Shown here one piece after another: positions 45,201-55,947 of a DNA stretch of 64,000 nucleotides. Position numbers and translations under genes: made by a program. Source of the stretch: Pseudopithomyces maydicus (lineage: Eukaryota > Ascomycota > Dothideomycetes > Pleosporales > Didymosphaeriaceae); assembly GCA_026873275.1 (NCBI GenBank), contig JANTUC010000012.1, positions 1,384,001 to 1,448,000 of the forward strand, in the 5' to 3' direction. The notes under the pieces were generated by a model that was given only the letters and a program-made list of their open reading frames with translations, was not told the DNA's origin and did no database searches. How positions within the stretch are numbered: the stretch's first letter is position 1; every line of letters begins with the position of its first letter.

Positions 45201-46911
45201 TCTTGATGTAGACTTCCAGCGTGGAACAGGCTTCTGCGAGCAAATGGACTTGCACGACGGCACTGCGACCATCCGCGAAGCTCTAGAATTCTCCGCCATC
45301 TTGCGTCAAGATCGCAACATACCTCGTCAAGAGAAGCTCGATTATGTCGACAAGATTATTGATCTTCTCGAGCTCCACGACAGCCAAGATGCCCTGGTGT
45401 CCAGCTTAGGTGTCGAGCAGAAGAAGCGACTGACCATCGGCGTGGAACTGGCAGCAAAGCCCTCTCTCCTGCTCTTCCTTGATGAGCCTACATCCGGCTT
45501 GGACTCCAACTCCGCATACAGCATCGTGCGCTTCCTCAAGAAACTCTCAGCCGCTGGTCAGGCCATCGTCTGCACCATCCACCAACCGTCCTCCGTCCTC
45601 ATCCAACAGTTCGACATGATCCTCGCGCTCAACCCCGGCGGCAACACCTTCTACTTCGGCCCCGTCGGCGAAAACGGCAAGGACGTTATCAAGTATTTCG
45701 CCGACCGCGGCGTTGACTGTCCACCCAGCAAGAACGTCGCAGAATTCGTCCTCGAAACCGCCGCCAAACCAGTCAAGCGCAAGGACGGCACCCGGATAAA
45801 CTGGAACGAAGAATGGGCCAAGTCCTCCAACAACCAAGAGATGCTCGAGGAAATCGAACGCATCAAGAGTTCCCGCAGCACGCAGGTTTCCGAGAAGAAA
45901 CATGCAGCCACCGAATTCGCTGCCCCCGTCTACCTCCAGACGACCATGCTCACCAAGCGCATCTTCACACAGTACTGGCGCGACCCCTCCTACCTCTACG
46001 GTAAACTCTTCGTCGCCGTTATCGTCGGCATCTTCAACGGTTTCACCTTCTACATGCTCGGAAACTCCATCGGCGACATGCAGAACCGCATGTTCACGTC
46101 GTTCCTCATCCTCCTCGTTCCCCCCACTATCGTCAACGCCGTCGTCCCCAAGTTCTACACCAACATGGCCCTCTGGCAAGCCCGCGAGCTGCCCTCCCGC
46201 ATATACGGCTGGGTGGCCTTCACCACCGCGCAGGTCGTCGCCGAGATCCCCATCGCCATCGTATCCTCGGTCCTCTACTGGCTCCTGTGGTACTTCCCCA
46301 CGGGCCTACCCACCGACAGCTCGACGGCAGGCTACGTCTTCCTCATGACGATGCTCTTCTACCTCTTCATATCGTCGTGGGGCCAATGGATCTGCGCGTT
46401 CGCCCCCAGCTTCACCGTCATCTCGAACGTGCTCCCCTTCTTCTTCGTCATGTTCTCCCTCTTCAACGGCGTCGTCCGCCCCTACTCCCAGCTCGCCGTC
46501 TTCTGGAAGTACTGGATGTACTACGTCAACCCGTCCACGTACTGGATCGGCGGCGTCCTGGCCGCCACCCTCTCCGGCATCCCCATCCAGTGCCAGGACA
46601 CGGAGACCGCGCGCTTCGACGCCCCGCCGGGGAGGACCTGCGGCGAGTACGCTGCGGGATACCTCGCGCAGAGCCCCGGGTATTTGTTGAATCCCGATGC
46701 GCAGGCCGGGTGCATGTACTGCCCTTACTCGACGGGCGACGATTACCTGGCTACGCTGAACATCAGCGCGAGCGACAAGTGGCGCGATTTCGGCATCTTC
46801 CTGGCGTTCTGCGTGAGCAATTGGGCGCTGGTGTACTTTTTCATCTGGAGTGTGAGGATTAAGGGGTGGAGTTTTGGGTTTGGGGCTGTGGGGAGGGGGT
46901 TGGGAAGGTGA
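42283..46911 (+). CDS. PDR/CDR-type ABC multidrug transporter
   Basis: One uninterrupted exon encodes 1542 aa, typical of full-size PDR pumps, in the order NBD1-TMD1-NBD2-TMD2. NBD1 has the degenerate Walker A GRPGSGCSTFLKAI (Cys in place of Lys, normal in this family), signature VSGGERKRVSIAE and Walker B VVCWDNSTRGLDAS. NBD2 has canonical Walker A GASGAGKTTLLN, a degenerate signature LGVEQKKRLTIGVELA and LLFLDEPTSGLDSNS. Each NBD is followed by about six hydrophobic helices; the CDR motif region with NPISYAFEG and the Cys-containing loop near the end are present. The N-terminus is acidic and Ser/Thr-rich. It is a plasma-membrane exporter of xenobiotics such as azoles or plant compounds; actual substrates are unknown. 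The start is the ATG at 42283. Confidence 0.95.
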   Translation: MWGTNLTRSTTEDSRRNPWHNEVEDGHPERLEEVETPPEDTDSSASTEDGNRPDVGGTWGERDAGHPDTRVAAEEFETLRTRLSTMSRPQSRAAERPDGLVKTISRMSQRSGKSNAQRRYSQAHSEGHTDEESGEAATVTGEKEDDFELGAFMKEGHFEKRKNGQSAKKVGVIWKNLTVKGVGSTATFVRTLPDAIIGTFGPDLYKLLSRFIPALKLSRHSQTRVLINDFSGVVKDGEMMLVLGRPGSGCSTFLKAIANNRESYASVDGDVSYGGIPAKEQGKKFRGEVNYNEEDDVHFAELNVWQTLYFALLNKTKKKDQDQIPVILEALLKIFGISHTKYTPVGNEFLRGVSGGERKRVSIAETLATKSTVVCWDNSTRGLDASTALDYAKSLRIMTDISNRTTFVTLYQAGEGIYDLMDKVMVIDAGRCIFQGPAKEARQYFYDLGFKAPERQTTADFLTAITDPSERQFREGYEASAPKSPEDLEAAFRQSENYKRNLREVDAYEEELKRSDYIDAREFRGAVQEGKSKRVSKKSPYTVSFFRQVLACTKRELWLTWGDKTTLVTKFFIIISNGLIVGSLFYGESLDTSGAFSRGGALFFSILFLGWLQLSELMKAVSGRSIVKRHNDYAFYRPSAVALARVLQDFPLLLAQVVPFVLIMYFMTELDVDVSKFWIYLLFVYTNTFCITALYRMFASLSPTIDDAVRFSGLALNLLIVYTGYVIPKPQLLGQYIWFGWLYWINPISYAFEGVISNEFSDRVMECSPSQLVPQGPGVDPAYQGCALTGAQPNAKTVAGSDYLATSFSYSRSNLWRNWAVVIAFGVLYLIVTVWATETFSFTSSGGGALIFKKSKRAKKAVQKAPADEEKVVAGESSGSGMSGETSAEQQEEALEQISSSESIFTWQNVEYTVPYQGGERKLLNGVSGYAKPGLMVALVGASGAGKTTLLNTLSQRQKTGVVSGDMLVDGKPLDVDFQRGTGFCEQMDLHDGTATIREALEFSAILRQDRNIPRQEKLDYVDKIIDLLELHDSQDALVSSLGVEQKKRLTIGVELAAKPSLLLFLDEPTSGLDSNSAYSIVRFLKKLSAAGQAIVCTIHQPSSVLIQQFDMILALNPGGNTFYFGPVGENGKDVIKYFADRGVDCPPSKNVAEFVLETAAKPVKRKDGTRINWNEEWAKSSNNQEMLEEIERIKSSRSTQVSEKKHAATEFAAPVYLQTTMLTKRIFTQYWRDPSYLYGKLFVAVIVGIFNGFTFYMLGNSIGDMQNRMFTSFLILLVPPTIVNAVVPKFYTNMALWQARELPSRIYGWVAFTTAQVVAEIPIAIVSSVLYWLLWYFPTGLPTDSSTAGYVFLMTMLFYLFISSWGQWICAFAPSFTVISNVLPFFFVMFSLFNGVVRPYSQLAVFWKYWMYYVNPSTYWIGGVLAATLSGIPIQCQDTETARFDAPPGRTCGEYAAGYLAQSPGYLLNPDAQAGCMYCPYSTGDDYLATLNISASDKWRDFGIFLAFCVSNWALVYFFIWSVRIKGWSFGFGAVGRGLGR

Positions 46912-47191
46912 TGAGGGGGTGAAGGGGAAGAAAGATGACAAGGGGGAGGCCTGAGGGGGCTGCCCTTTTTGAGAAAAGTTATATGGCCAAAATATAGATA
47001 TGCATAGAGTGCTTGTTAGCGTTGGCTTGCTTGTAATTCAGCGATCATATATAGATGTAATGCACAGGTTAAACAAGGTACTGATGTACTGCACCCGTCA
47101 TGTGGCCACAATATTAATTATGTATAGTATTACGAACCTGGAGCTGGGCCCTCTCGTCATACATTCCCTCTCTCTTCAGTCACTGATCCAT
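46912..47191. other. convergent 3' intergenic region
   Basis: About 280 bp between the ABC and MFS genes, AT-rich with no coding signal. Confidence 0.5.
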
Positions 47192-49426
47192 TCACGCTTT
47201 GGCGGATCCAAAAATCTTTGCTGCCATCTTATCCAAAGGCTTCATGATGGCATCGGCCACCGCATCTGTAAGCTTGAAGAACACATTATGCCGATAGAAA
47301 AATGAACGGCTTTTCTTTCCGAAGATGTCTAGACGACACGTTAGTGAGTGCCACTGCTTACTGTCTTCAGTCTGACAGAAGGCCGCACGATGGGGTACAT
47401 CCGAGCGCGGCGTGGCTAAAACACATAGCACGCGGTGGTACTATGTAATCAGAGCCGTACCACATGATTTTATAACACTGTGGCTGGATAAGGAACAAAA
47501 AGGGGGAGACTTACACATTGGCACCGTCAACATGCAAATCCCCACCTGCACGCTCGCGACCGCTGTGAAAACAGGCTGGACCTTCCCCCTCTGAATCCAC
47601 TCAAACCCCTTGAACGTAAGGGCGAATGAAAATATGTTCTTGAACACGAGAAGGCATGTGAACCCCTCAACGGACATGTCGCCTATCCATCGTCAGTCTC
47701 CATGCTCGCCACTCAGAAACGACAACCAACTCAAAAGAAAGACGGAGAGGCATAAAGAAAATAAGAGAACTCACGATGCGCATCCACAATATACAACGCC
47801 GACGCCACCGCCCCACACACCATCCCCGCAACCTCCAGCGCAAAGAAAAATCCGGCCAAAACCACCCATACCGATACGGATCCGCGCTCGTAATCCCAAA
47901 CCCGTACAGCCCCGCGCACCCCAGCACAAGCTGCGGCGCCACGAGCACCATCCGGAACTCGGGCTCGTACACGCCGTGGTTCATCCGCGTGAGCACCCGC
48001 GCAGACCAGTCGGATACTAGCCCGCAGAGCGCGAAGCCGAGGAGCGCCCCGACGAACGCCCCCGTGTACATGTAGCCGGTTTTTTCTTCGCCGAACCAGA
48101 GCGGTGGGCCCAGCATGATGGCGGCGAGGACCACGCCGATCATGACGGTCCAGCCGATGAGGGCGCCTTGGATGAGGCATGCCCAGAGGATGCCTGGGTG
48201 GAGGAAGAGGGGGAAGGGTCGCAGCAGGAGGTGCAGGTAGCGGGCGTCGGTGTGGCGGCCGTTGAAGGGGCTGAGGGATCGGAGCCAGGAGGTTTTCTGC
48301 GGGGGAGACGCAGGTGTTGTCGGGGGTGCTGTGAGGTCTCTGTCGATTTCTCCGGATGTCGTGGCCGAGGATCCAGCAGCTTCTTTCGAGGTAGCAGTGG
48401 CAGTGGCAGTGGCAGTAGCAGTGACAGCGGTAGTGGTATTAGCACCCCCTTGCGCGACCAAATTCCCCATGGTATCAATCTCGAACCTCGACTCCCTCCT
48501 ATACGTCGTCTCAGGGCAGAACAAAACCACCAACGGCAGCATGCCCGCCGTGAAGATGGCCACAAAGTAAAACGTCCACTGGTACCCCATCTCGCTCGCA
48601 ATCTTGCCGACCAGCACGGGCGTGAAAAACGCACCCCCAAACAGCGCCAGATTGCTCAGCGCCATCCGCAGCCCCCGCTCGTGCACAAAGTACAGATCCC
48701 CCACACTCGCATTGACCAGCGCCTCGAACGGCGCGAGCCCGATCCCCTGGAAGATGCGCGCCCACAGCAGCGACGCGTACGATTTCCCGTTGGCGCCGCC
48801 CCACGCGCTGGAGAAGATGACGGTGAGGGCGCCCACGAGGTACACGTGCCGCTTCCCCCATATGCGGGCCGAGGGGACGAAGAGGAAGCCGGCGAAGCCG
48901 ACGCCGAGGAGGTGGTACCCTGTGAGGAGGGCCATGTCGGTGAAGGAGCGCTGGAAGTAGATGGCGAGGGAGACGGTGTCGGCGGCGAGGAGGGGGGACA
49001 GCGTGGCGGCGATGACGCTGGTGAGGCTGAGGATGCAGACGATGAGGTCGCGTTGCCAGAGGGGCCAGTTCTGTGGGCGCTGTTAGCCATTTTCGAGTAG
49101 TTGTACGTACGTACGCATTTGTACGTATGGATGTATATGGGGGCGTATGTATGTATGTATGCATGTATGTATGTACGTGAAGTACACACATGCCCACGCC
49201 GCCATCCCATTGCATTCCATCCCATCCCATCCCACCTCCCCACAACATCTTCCCAACAAAAGCAACGCATACATACCAACGGATCATTCGGGTCATCCGA
49301 CGGCTGCGGCACCAGCAATATCCTCCCCGACTTATCATACTTGAGCGCCTGATCCCTGACCTCCTCCCTCCTCCGCTCATCCTCCAGCACATTCGCGGTC
49401 CCTGCCTCGCTCGTCAGCTCCTCCAT
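47192..49426 (-). CDS. MFS transporter (DHA1-like), one frame break
   Basis: The exons are 49426-49277, 49070-47775, 47682-47515 and 47328-47192. Exon 1 ends DPNDPL and joins exon 2 at NWPLWQRDLIVCILSLTSV, the family-typical N-P-x-N-W start. The signature region between spans 2 and 3 is VPSARIWGKRHVYLVG, then ARIFQGIGLAPFEALVNASV and LFCPETTYRR at the end of span 6, a long Ala/Thr-rich central loop, and a second half from FPLFLHPGILWACLIQG. Near the A4 run at 47858-47861 (plus strand) the frame must gain one base to pass from YRYGWF to AGFFFALEVAGMVCGA, which leads to the last exons (FIFSFALTFKG-type span, then KKSRSFFYRHNVFFKL). This is a plasma-membrane proton-coupled drug or metabolite transporter; substrate unknown. 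Intron 1 is long (206 nt) and carries a GTAT microsatellite. Confidence 0.88.
49108..49180. repeat. GTAC/GTAT microsatellite inside an MFS intron
   Basis: An imperfect tetranucleotide tract built from gtac and gtat/gcat units occupies the 3' half of intron 1 of the MFS gene. It expands the intron to 206 nt against a normal 47-64 nt. Confidence 0.8.
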
Positions 49427-51015
49427 CTACACACACGCGCACGCCCGCACGCCCCATAGTAAGCAAGTAAGCAAGCAAGCAACGAACGCGCCCCGCAGAA
49501 ACGCCCCCTGACCCGATCGCGCGTGCGTGCGTGCTCAACTCCACTCCGCACCAGCATGTATGTAGAATACAGTACGTACCAGGGACGTGCTCCAGCACGC
49601 GATCCTCCAGTATGCCCAGGCCCATCGTCGCGCAGCATGCACACGTATGTATGCACACGTATGTATAATGGAGGAGGGGAGGAAGATGGGTAGGAGGAAG
49701 GGAGGTTGCGGAGGCGCCGGCTCGCTCACATCACGCACGGGATAAATGAGCTGGGGAGAAGCGCCGAGGGGGCGACGAGCGAGCGGGAGGTGTGTGGTTC
49801 CAGCTCGGCGGTTCAGGTAGGTTGGGGTGCGTGCGGGCCGGGTGTGATCGCCATGGGTGGGTAGGTGGGTGGGTGGGCCAATTGGGGGCTGGTGGGCTAG
49901 GGTGGATGGGGGGTGGTGGTGCGTGATTGGCGCGTTGTGAGGTGCAGTGTGTATGTAGAGTGGTATCCTTGGGGATGTCGATGGGGGTGTCGGGGATTTT
50001 GCTGCATGGGGGAGGCGGGAGGGGGAGGTGGCTCGTGGAATGGGGATTTGGGTCGAGGGGTGCAATGCGATGCAGTGTGTGTGTGTTGTGCGTGTATGTG
50101 CGTATGGCGATGGCCTCGTGGGTCAAGTCGCGTGGAATAGGTATGAACTAGCATGAATCGAGCATTCCCAGAAGAGCAAGTAGGGAATGAATTTTCTTCC
50201 TAGCCATTCTTGACAATGAGTCTATAGTTTTTTAGTGATTTGTACTTCAAGCCCTACACCTTAATCTCTTCGAACGCTAGAAGGAATCGAATGAAAGTCG
50301 CAATACGACAAAACGACCCTCGTAGCTCCTTACGTAACCCCATCCCGTCCCGTCCTGTCTCTCTCTCATCTACCCCGGCTCGCGAATGAACAACGTACAT
50401 AATCCTAACCTCAAAACAGAAAATTCCTGAATAATCACTACCGTGCTATACACGCTGTAACATGCACCAACCAGGCAGGCTAGAAACGAAATTATTAGAA
50501 CATTGCAAAGTGCTCAGCTTTCACTTTTTAACCATATGTATTTACGTACAGGGTGTATTTATTCAAGGGAACTATTATTCAGCCCCCATGACAATGATTA
50601 ACAAACCCCTATCTGGAAGACAGGAATAAGTAGTACGTGGCCAACTACCGAATAAACGACATGAGCCAGTTGTACATAAGTGTATACCTTCACTCTCTTA
50701 CTCATCTCTGGATGGCCTGACTTCCGCGCATCCACTTTTAAAGTGCTGGTTTCAAAACGCGATTTCATACCGGCATTGAGCTAGCTATCGATTCTACGTA
50801 CTCTACCAATGGGTATCCATGCCTTATTTCCCTTTGCTTTGCTATTCGCATTCCGTGTCAACCCGGCGAGAGGGAGTATCCACTCCTTTCGCACAGGTCT
50901 GACATGCAGGCCGTCAAATCCTACCACCACCACCACCCATCCTCGCACCACCTCGACCCAGAACGCCCCCCTTTCCCTTTCCCTTTCCCTTACTTCTCAT
51001 TGTACCCTTGCTCTC
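49427..51015. other. intergenic region with simple sequence
   Basis: This is upstream of the MFS gene and downstream of GPD1. It contains CA/TG-rich and GTAT tracts (49641-49672) and GGGT runs (49850-49880); the open frames at 49535-50126 on the minus strand are low-complexity. No supported gene. Confidence 0.45.
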
Positions 51016-52407
51016 CTAAACCTTAGGCTCAATCAACTCTGGAATATCCTTCGGCTGCGCCTTGCCCTCCAGGATATTGTACACCGCGGTAAACAACGGA
51101 AACTCCGCCTCCAGTCCCTGCTGCCTCAGGAACGAATTAACCTCATACGCCGTGCTCGTGCCCTGCAGCTTCTGCCCATTAAGCACCTTCTGCTCGATCT
51201 CGAAGATCGACTCGCCCCTCTCGACCGCCATCTTGGCACACCTGAAGTTCCGCCCCCGCTACACGACGTGATGACATCCGCGACGCCGCACGACTCCTCT
51301 GTAAACGTCGCCGTCTTCGAGCTATCGGGGAAGAACTCCTTGCCGAATTTCACCATCTCGAGGATGCCCACGCGCATGACGGCGGCCTTCGCGTTGTCGC
51401 CCCAGCCGAGGCCGTCGACGAAGCCCGCGGCGAGGGCGATGATGTTCTTGAGGGCGCCGCCGAGGGAGACGCCGGCCACGTCGTCGACGATGCGCACGTG
51501 GAAGTAGGGGCGGTGGAAGAGCTTGCGGACGTTCTCGTGGGAGAGCGGCGGGTACTCGATGGGGAGGGCCTTGAGGTGGGCGGAGCGCTCGCTGGGGATG
51601 GGGCGCGAGGGCGAGATGAGGTCGACTTGGGAGGACATGGGGGAGCCGCTAGGGGTGGGGGCGCGGGAGTCCATGGGCGGGGGGTCATAGGCGACCTGTT
51701 GGGGTTAGTGGGTGGGTTTTTTTTTTCTCACAAGTTGTGGTAATGGGTGTATGTGTGTAGGTTGGGTCAACGCACGGTGGTCTCTGAGTATTTCTCCTGG
51801 GCGATTTCAGACGCAATGTTTGCGCCTGACAGAGCACCGCAGTAGATGTTGAGCCGCATGCCAATGGCCTCGGACATGAGCCTGATGCCCTTCTCGCTGA
51901 CGTCCACACCCTTCGTGCAGCATATCGCGCGCGCGTACGGCACGATCTTGCCGACGAGCTGGTCGCACACACGCGGGATGAACTGGTGCGGCAAGACGAA
52001 GATGAGTATGGTCGAGTCCTTGCACGAATCGGCGAGATCGGGGTTCGCGACGACGTTGGGCGGCAGGGTGATGCCGGGCAGGTACTTGACGTTCTCGTGG
52101 AGCGTGTTGAAGAGCTCGGAGAGCTTCTGCGGCTTCGTGGCGAGCTCGGAGCCCGCGTCGTAGTGGCGGGACTCCTTGGGGATGGTCACCTCCTCCTCGT
52201 ACACCCACACGTCGACGCGCTCTTCGAAGAGCGTCGGGTTCGCGGTGACGTTCTCGGCGACAAGCTTGGCCATCGTGGTGCCCCTTGACGATGTTAGCCG
52301 ACACGCTGGAGGGAGGCCGCAGGCAGCACAGATGGCTGCGCAACGTACCAGTTACCGGAGCCCACGATGGTCACCTTGTGCTTCTTGTGAGCTCCCAGCG
52401 TAGCCAT
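51016..52407 (-). CDS. GPD1: NAD-dependent glycerol-3-phosphate dehydrogenase, one frame break
   Basis: The exons are 52407-52349, 52283-51776 and 51695-51016. Exon 1 starts MATLGAHKKHKVTIVGSGNW and joins GTTMAKLVAEN, the Rossmann G-x-G-x-x-G. Then come SRHYDAGSELATKPQKLSEL, LIFVLPHQFIPRVCDQL, CCTKGVDV with the catalytic-region Lys, GALSGANIASEIA, DVAGVSLGGALKNIIALAAG and the glycerol-phosphate-binding segment GGRNFRCAKMA. This last needs one extra base at the five-base G/C run 51253-51257; without it the frame ends wrongly. The rest, RGESIFEIEQKVLNGQKLQG to the stop, is normal. With the base restored it is 415 aa. The enzyme reduces dihydroxyacetone phosphate to glycerol-3-phosphate for osmolyte and lipid synthesis in the cytosol. 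A Pro/Ser-rich insert (RAPTPSGSPMSS) follows the second intron. Confidence 0.95.
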
Positions 52408-53492
52408 GGTTCTCGTATAGGGTGGTGTCGTGGAAGCGGGATGGGTGGGTCGCGCGAAGGTGAAGAGGTAACTCAGGCGGGGTGCTCGATGTAACGGGGC
52501 CCTCCAGACGGTGTGGAAAGCCAGCTTAAGTACTGTTACACTGTGGCATGGTCAGAGTGGCAGGTGGCCACCGAGGCTGCGACTGCACTGACCTTGTGGG
52601 TAGCGGCCGAGGCTTCCTGTGATGCGGCGATGCCGAGATGGCTCGATTGAGAGAAGTTTGCGACGTGTGCCTTTGCAATTGAGCCAAGTCGAGGAGTGCT
52701 AGCCAGCAGATACTGATAGGAACGCGCCGTTGAACAGGAACGTTGAACTTTGGAAAATGTGATCATAAGCAAGGATCATGCAGGCGTCCGGTTATCGATT
52801 ATGCACCTCCATTCGCTGCACCCTGGCCTGGTGATCATCTTCTGCGCCCACGTCATTGGCCCGTAATGCGATGCGCGAGGCTGATGTTTTGGGGCCGAAG
52901 CCTTAGGGCAAGGCCCGCAGCAAAGGTTGCCCTACCCTACTAATATCGAGTCTATTCCAACGTCTGCGAGCGTCGAGCGATGCCATCTGTTCGACCTCAT
53001 CTTCACACTTGGACTTGACCCCATGCAGGGACGCCATCTGCATGCTGACCCCTAAGCATTGTTGGGCCGTTAGCTCGTCGACCGGACGGAAGCACGAGGG
53101 TGGGCTGTGGCTGTTTGTTGGAAAAGCCTAGCCACAGCAGATGCAGGTGGCAGCACAGACACAGTCACATATCACAGGTTGGTGGTGGTAGAGAGCAGGT
53201 CGAAGAACCGACGATTGTTTGATCGTGGGATGCCAGACACAGTCACATGTCACAGGTTGGTGGTAGAGAGCAGCTGGAAGAACTGATGATTGTCTGATTG
53301 TGGGATATATTGCTGATCATGAACTCGTATTAAACTCCCCCATCATGGATACAAACTGGCGCCAGAAGACCTAGCCCCAATGCTCGATAACGCTGGAGAA
53401 GATGCTATACCCATGCGTATCGCGCTGATGCATACCTCGATACCTCATCCTCATTACCTCATTCCCCGTGGAACCTGTCCATTGTGTTTCGA
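52408..53492. other. intergenic region
   Basis: Promoter of GPD1 on the left and 3' flank of the cysteine-rich protein on the right. There is no supported gene, but a 78-bp tandem duplication lies at 53156-53309. Confidence 0.5.
53156..53309 (+). repeat. tandem duplication, period 78 bp
   Basis: Two adjacent copies (53156-53233 and 53234 to about 53309) share cagacacagtcacat, cacaggttggtgg, tagagagcag and tgtgggat or tcgtgggat landmarks with scattered mismatches and a 3-bp length difference. It is non-coding. Confidence 0.85.
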
Positions 53493-54197
53493 TTACAAAG
53501 CGATGCCGAAAAGGGCGATGAGACCACCCGCGAGGACGGGAGTGCCAAAGTCCTGGGCGATACGGATAGCGGCACCAGGAGTGGAAGAAGTTTGGCCAGC
53601 AGAGGCGGAGGCCGAAGTCTCCTCGGCACCAGACTCGGAGCCGGTGCCGGTGGGGGTGGCAGTGGGTCGGCTAGAGCGCGAAGAACTAGAGCTTGTGTCG
53701 GCGTCCTTGGTGGTCTTGTTGCCACACTCGTCGGCCTTGATGGTGTCGCAAGCGAATTGCTGCTCCTGGTTACCCTCGCCGTTGGGAGCGATGGTGGCGT
53801 TGATGCAGGCGTCGTGCCAGTAGCGGCACATCTGACCAGGAACCGTCTGCTGGAATTCGTTCATGGCGGGCTCGGTACCATTGCGGCACTTGCATGTGTA
53901 CTTGAGAGTTTTCTACCACGGACAATTAGCGAAGGTATAGCCGAAAAGAGTGGTTCACCTTACCGCGTCGCACTCGTTGCCACCGCTAGCGATCTGGCCC
54001 TGTCCACCGCAGATCTCCGGGCAGGTGTTGGTGGATGCCTGGCACCACTCCTGCTTGAGGTCCGTGGGGATCCCGTTGGCGTCAACGTTGCAGCACGGGC
54101 CGATGGTGGAGGGCAAGTTGAGGTTGGAAGTTCCGTTCTGGGCGGAGACAAGACCGGAGAAGGCCGCAGTGGCGGCGAGAAGAGAGGTGTAGAGCAT
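53493..54197 (-). CDS. secreted cysteine-rich GPI-anchored protein (DUF7707-like)
   Basis: The exons are 54197-53964 and 53912-53493 with a 51-nt intron (GTAAGG donor, GGTAG acceptor); 217 aa. The signal peptide is MLYTSLLAATAAFSGLVSA. The mature part has spaced cysteines (GPCCNVDANG, EWCQASTNTCPEICGGQG, ECDA joined to KTLKYTCKC, MCRYWHDACI, FACDTIKADECGN), then a Ser/Thr/Gly stalk and a C-terminal hydrophobic segment (FGTPVLAGGLIALFGIAL) that fits a GPI-attachment signal. Fungal surface proteins of this type are common; some are annotated DUF7707. Function unknown, probably cell wall or plasma membrane outer face. It is not an eight-cysteine CFEM domain. Confidence 0.85.
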
Positions 54198-55947
54198 CGT
54201 GGATGGGTGGACGCTGGAAGTATCAATGTCTGCGCAGGACGGTCGCGTTAGCCAGGGAGACAAGAGGAAGGTGCAAGGTAAGGTGCAAGGTGCAGCAAGG
54301 TGCAAGACGCAAGTCGCAAGACGCAAGACGAGTCCTGTGCAATGGGCAATTGGGGGCGGCAGATATACCTACAGCGGGTGGTGATGCTTGTGGGCGGACG
54401 ATCGAGCGAGCAAAGGGTTGGGCAGGCAGCGCAGGGCTTTAAATGTTGTTTGAGACGATCCCGGAAGGTGCGCGGGAGCGCGGTCGTAGCAATCACGATG
54501 GTCCCAAGGCGGCTAGCGCTGTTTAGCTCGCGGCTGCTGCTATCTACCAACCGCCACACAGACTGCTCTCCGGCCTGCGCCTGCTGTCTTTTCTTGCTAT
54601 CACGCCCGCCATCTCCCGCCCCAACAGCACCCACGAAATTGCTGCAATTTCGCACCAGCTCGCCGTCCGAGGTTGCAGGCCTGCCTGTCGTCTCCCTGTC
54701 CCCTTCAGACCACTTCAGCCGCCCGCTGTCGCGACACACGGTCATGTGTTTTGCACTGCACGCCGTGGTGGTGTGCATCGACGTGTTTCAGGCCGGCTAT
54801 CAAACCAGCCACGCAACGGATTGACGCTCGACGCTTAAAAAGCTTGACGCCGCGTCGCCAGAAATGCAGGAATGAATACTTTTTAGCCTTTCTAGCCACA
54901 CTCCGTCCACTGCTGGCCGGCGGAGCAGCCCTGGACGCGTGGACCCTTGGGCTCCGCGCCCATTCCACAGCAGCCCGCCACCACCACCAGGACGCGCACA
55001 CCTGGCCACCCGCTGGCAAACTGCAGCTGGCGTCTCACGATGCTCCCTCGCCCTCGCAAAGCGCTGGCGGCGTCATGGCCGTTTAGGCGAAACACTCATG
55101 CCTGAACGGGTATGCTGCCGCTGCTTGCCATGGAAACCCCAGAGGCTAACGTGCTGGGATCTCTTGGTGGCCCCCCAGCCAGGACACTACCTACGGGCCG
55201 AGGAGCTCTGGCAGCTCACTTGCATATGTGCGGGGGCAGGTGCATGCGTGAGAACGCTGTCGCACGATCGACCAGCTGCTGTTGAGAGCGCATGGCAGCG
55301 CCTTGTATTTATGATACTTTGTCCAGTGCAGTGCATGCTCCTCAAAAAGACAAACCACCCACGGTGCCACGGTGCATCCGCCCTCTGCACCACCGTAGCA
55401 CTCGGCAACAAGATGCCGCTTCGTCTCGTGAGAAGCTAGTTGCCCCTTCGGGCCTAGCACTACACTGAATCAATACTATTAGCTCTGCACAACGCTCACC
55501 AGTTCCAAATCCCTCAGAATCGCTGCAATGCCCTGCCAATCAGCTCTGTTCGCCTCCGTCCCTTTCTGCGTCGCCTGACGCGTATGGTCAATTATCGAAT
55601 CCCATCGTGATGGGTCGCGGTTGCCATGCTGCCGTACCGGGTAACCCACCACCATTCACCGGGAAGGAGCCAGTGCGCCATCTTGGCCCTCCCCAACCTT
55701 GTAGACATCGCTTTCGTCTGTAGTCGGTACAGCGACTACCTACTCCTCCTACTAACCGCCAGAGTAGCCAAATGCCCACTATGCGCCCTCTCCGAGCTGT
55801 CTACGCTCCACATTCTTCGGGTAATGATGTCACGACAATTGAAGGCCCTGGCGACTTTAATCCAACCTCCAAACTCAATGAGCCACACTTCAATCTCGCT
55901 TGCAAACCACCATTGCTCATGTGCAGCACCGGTACAGCGAACTTCCC
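54198..55947. other. divergent intergenic region, about 1.75 kb
   Basis: It lies between the cysteine-rich protein gene and the NRPS-like gene and has no supported gene. A GCAAG-rich short repeat is at 54268-54331. Open frames such as 55626-55958 overlap the NRPS-like start in another frame and are probably noise. Confidence 0.45.
54268..54331 (+). repeat. short AAGGTGC / CAAGACG repeat tract
   Basis: Interspersed copies of aaggtgc and gcaagac(g) occupy 64 bp just upstream of the cysteine-rich gene start, probably within its promoter or leader. Confidence 0.7.
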
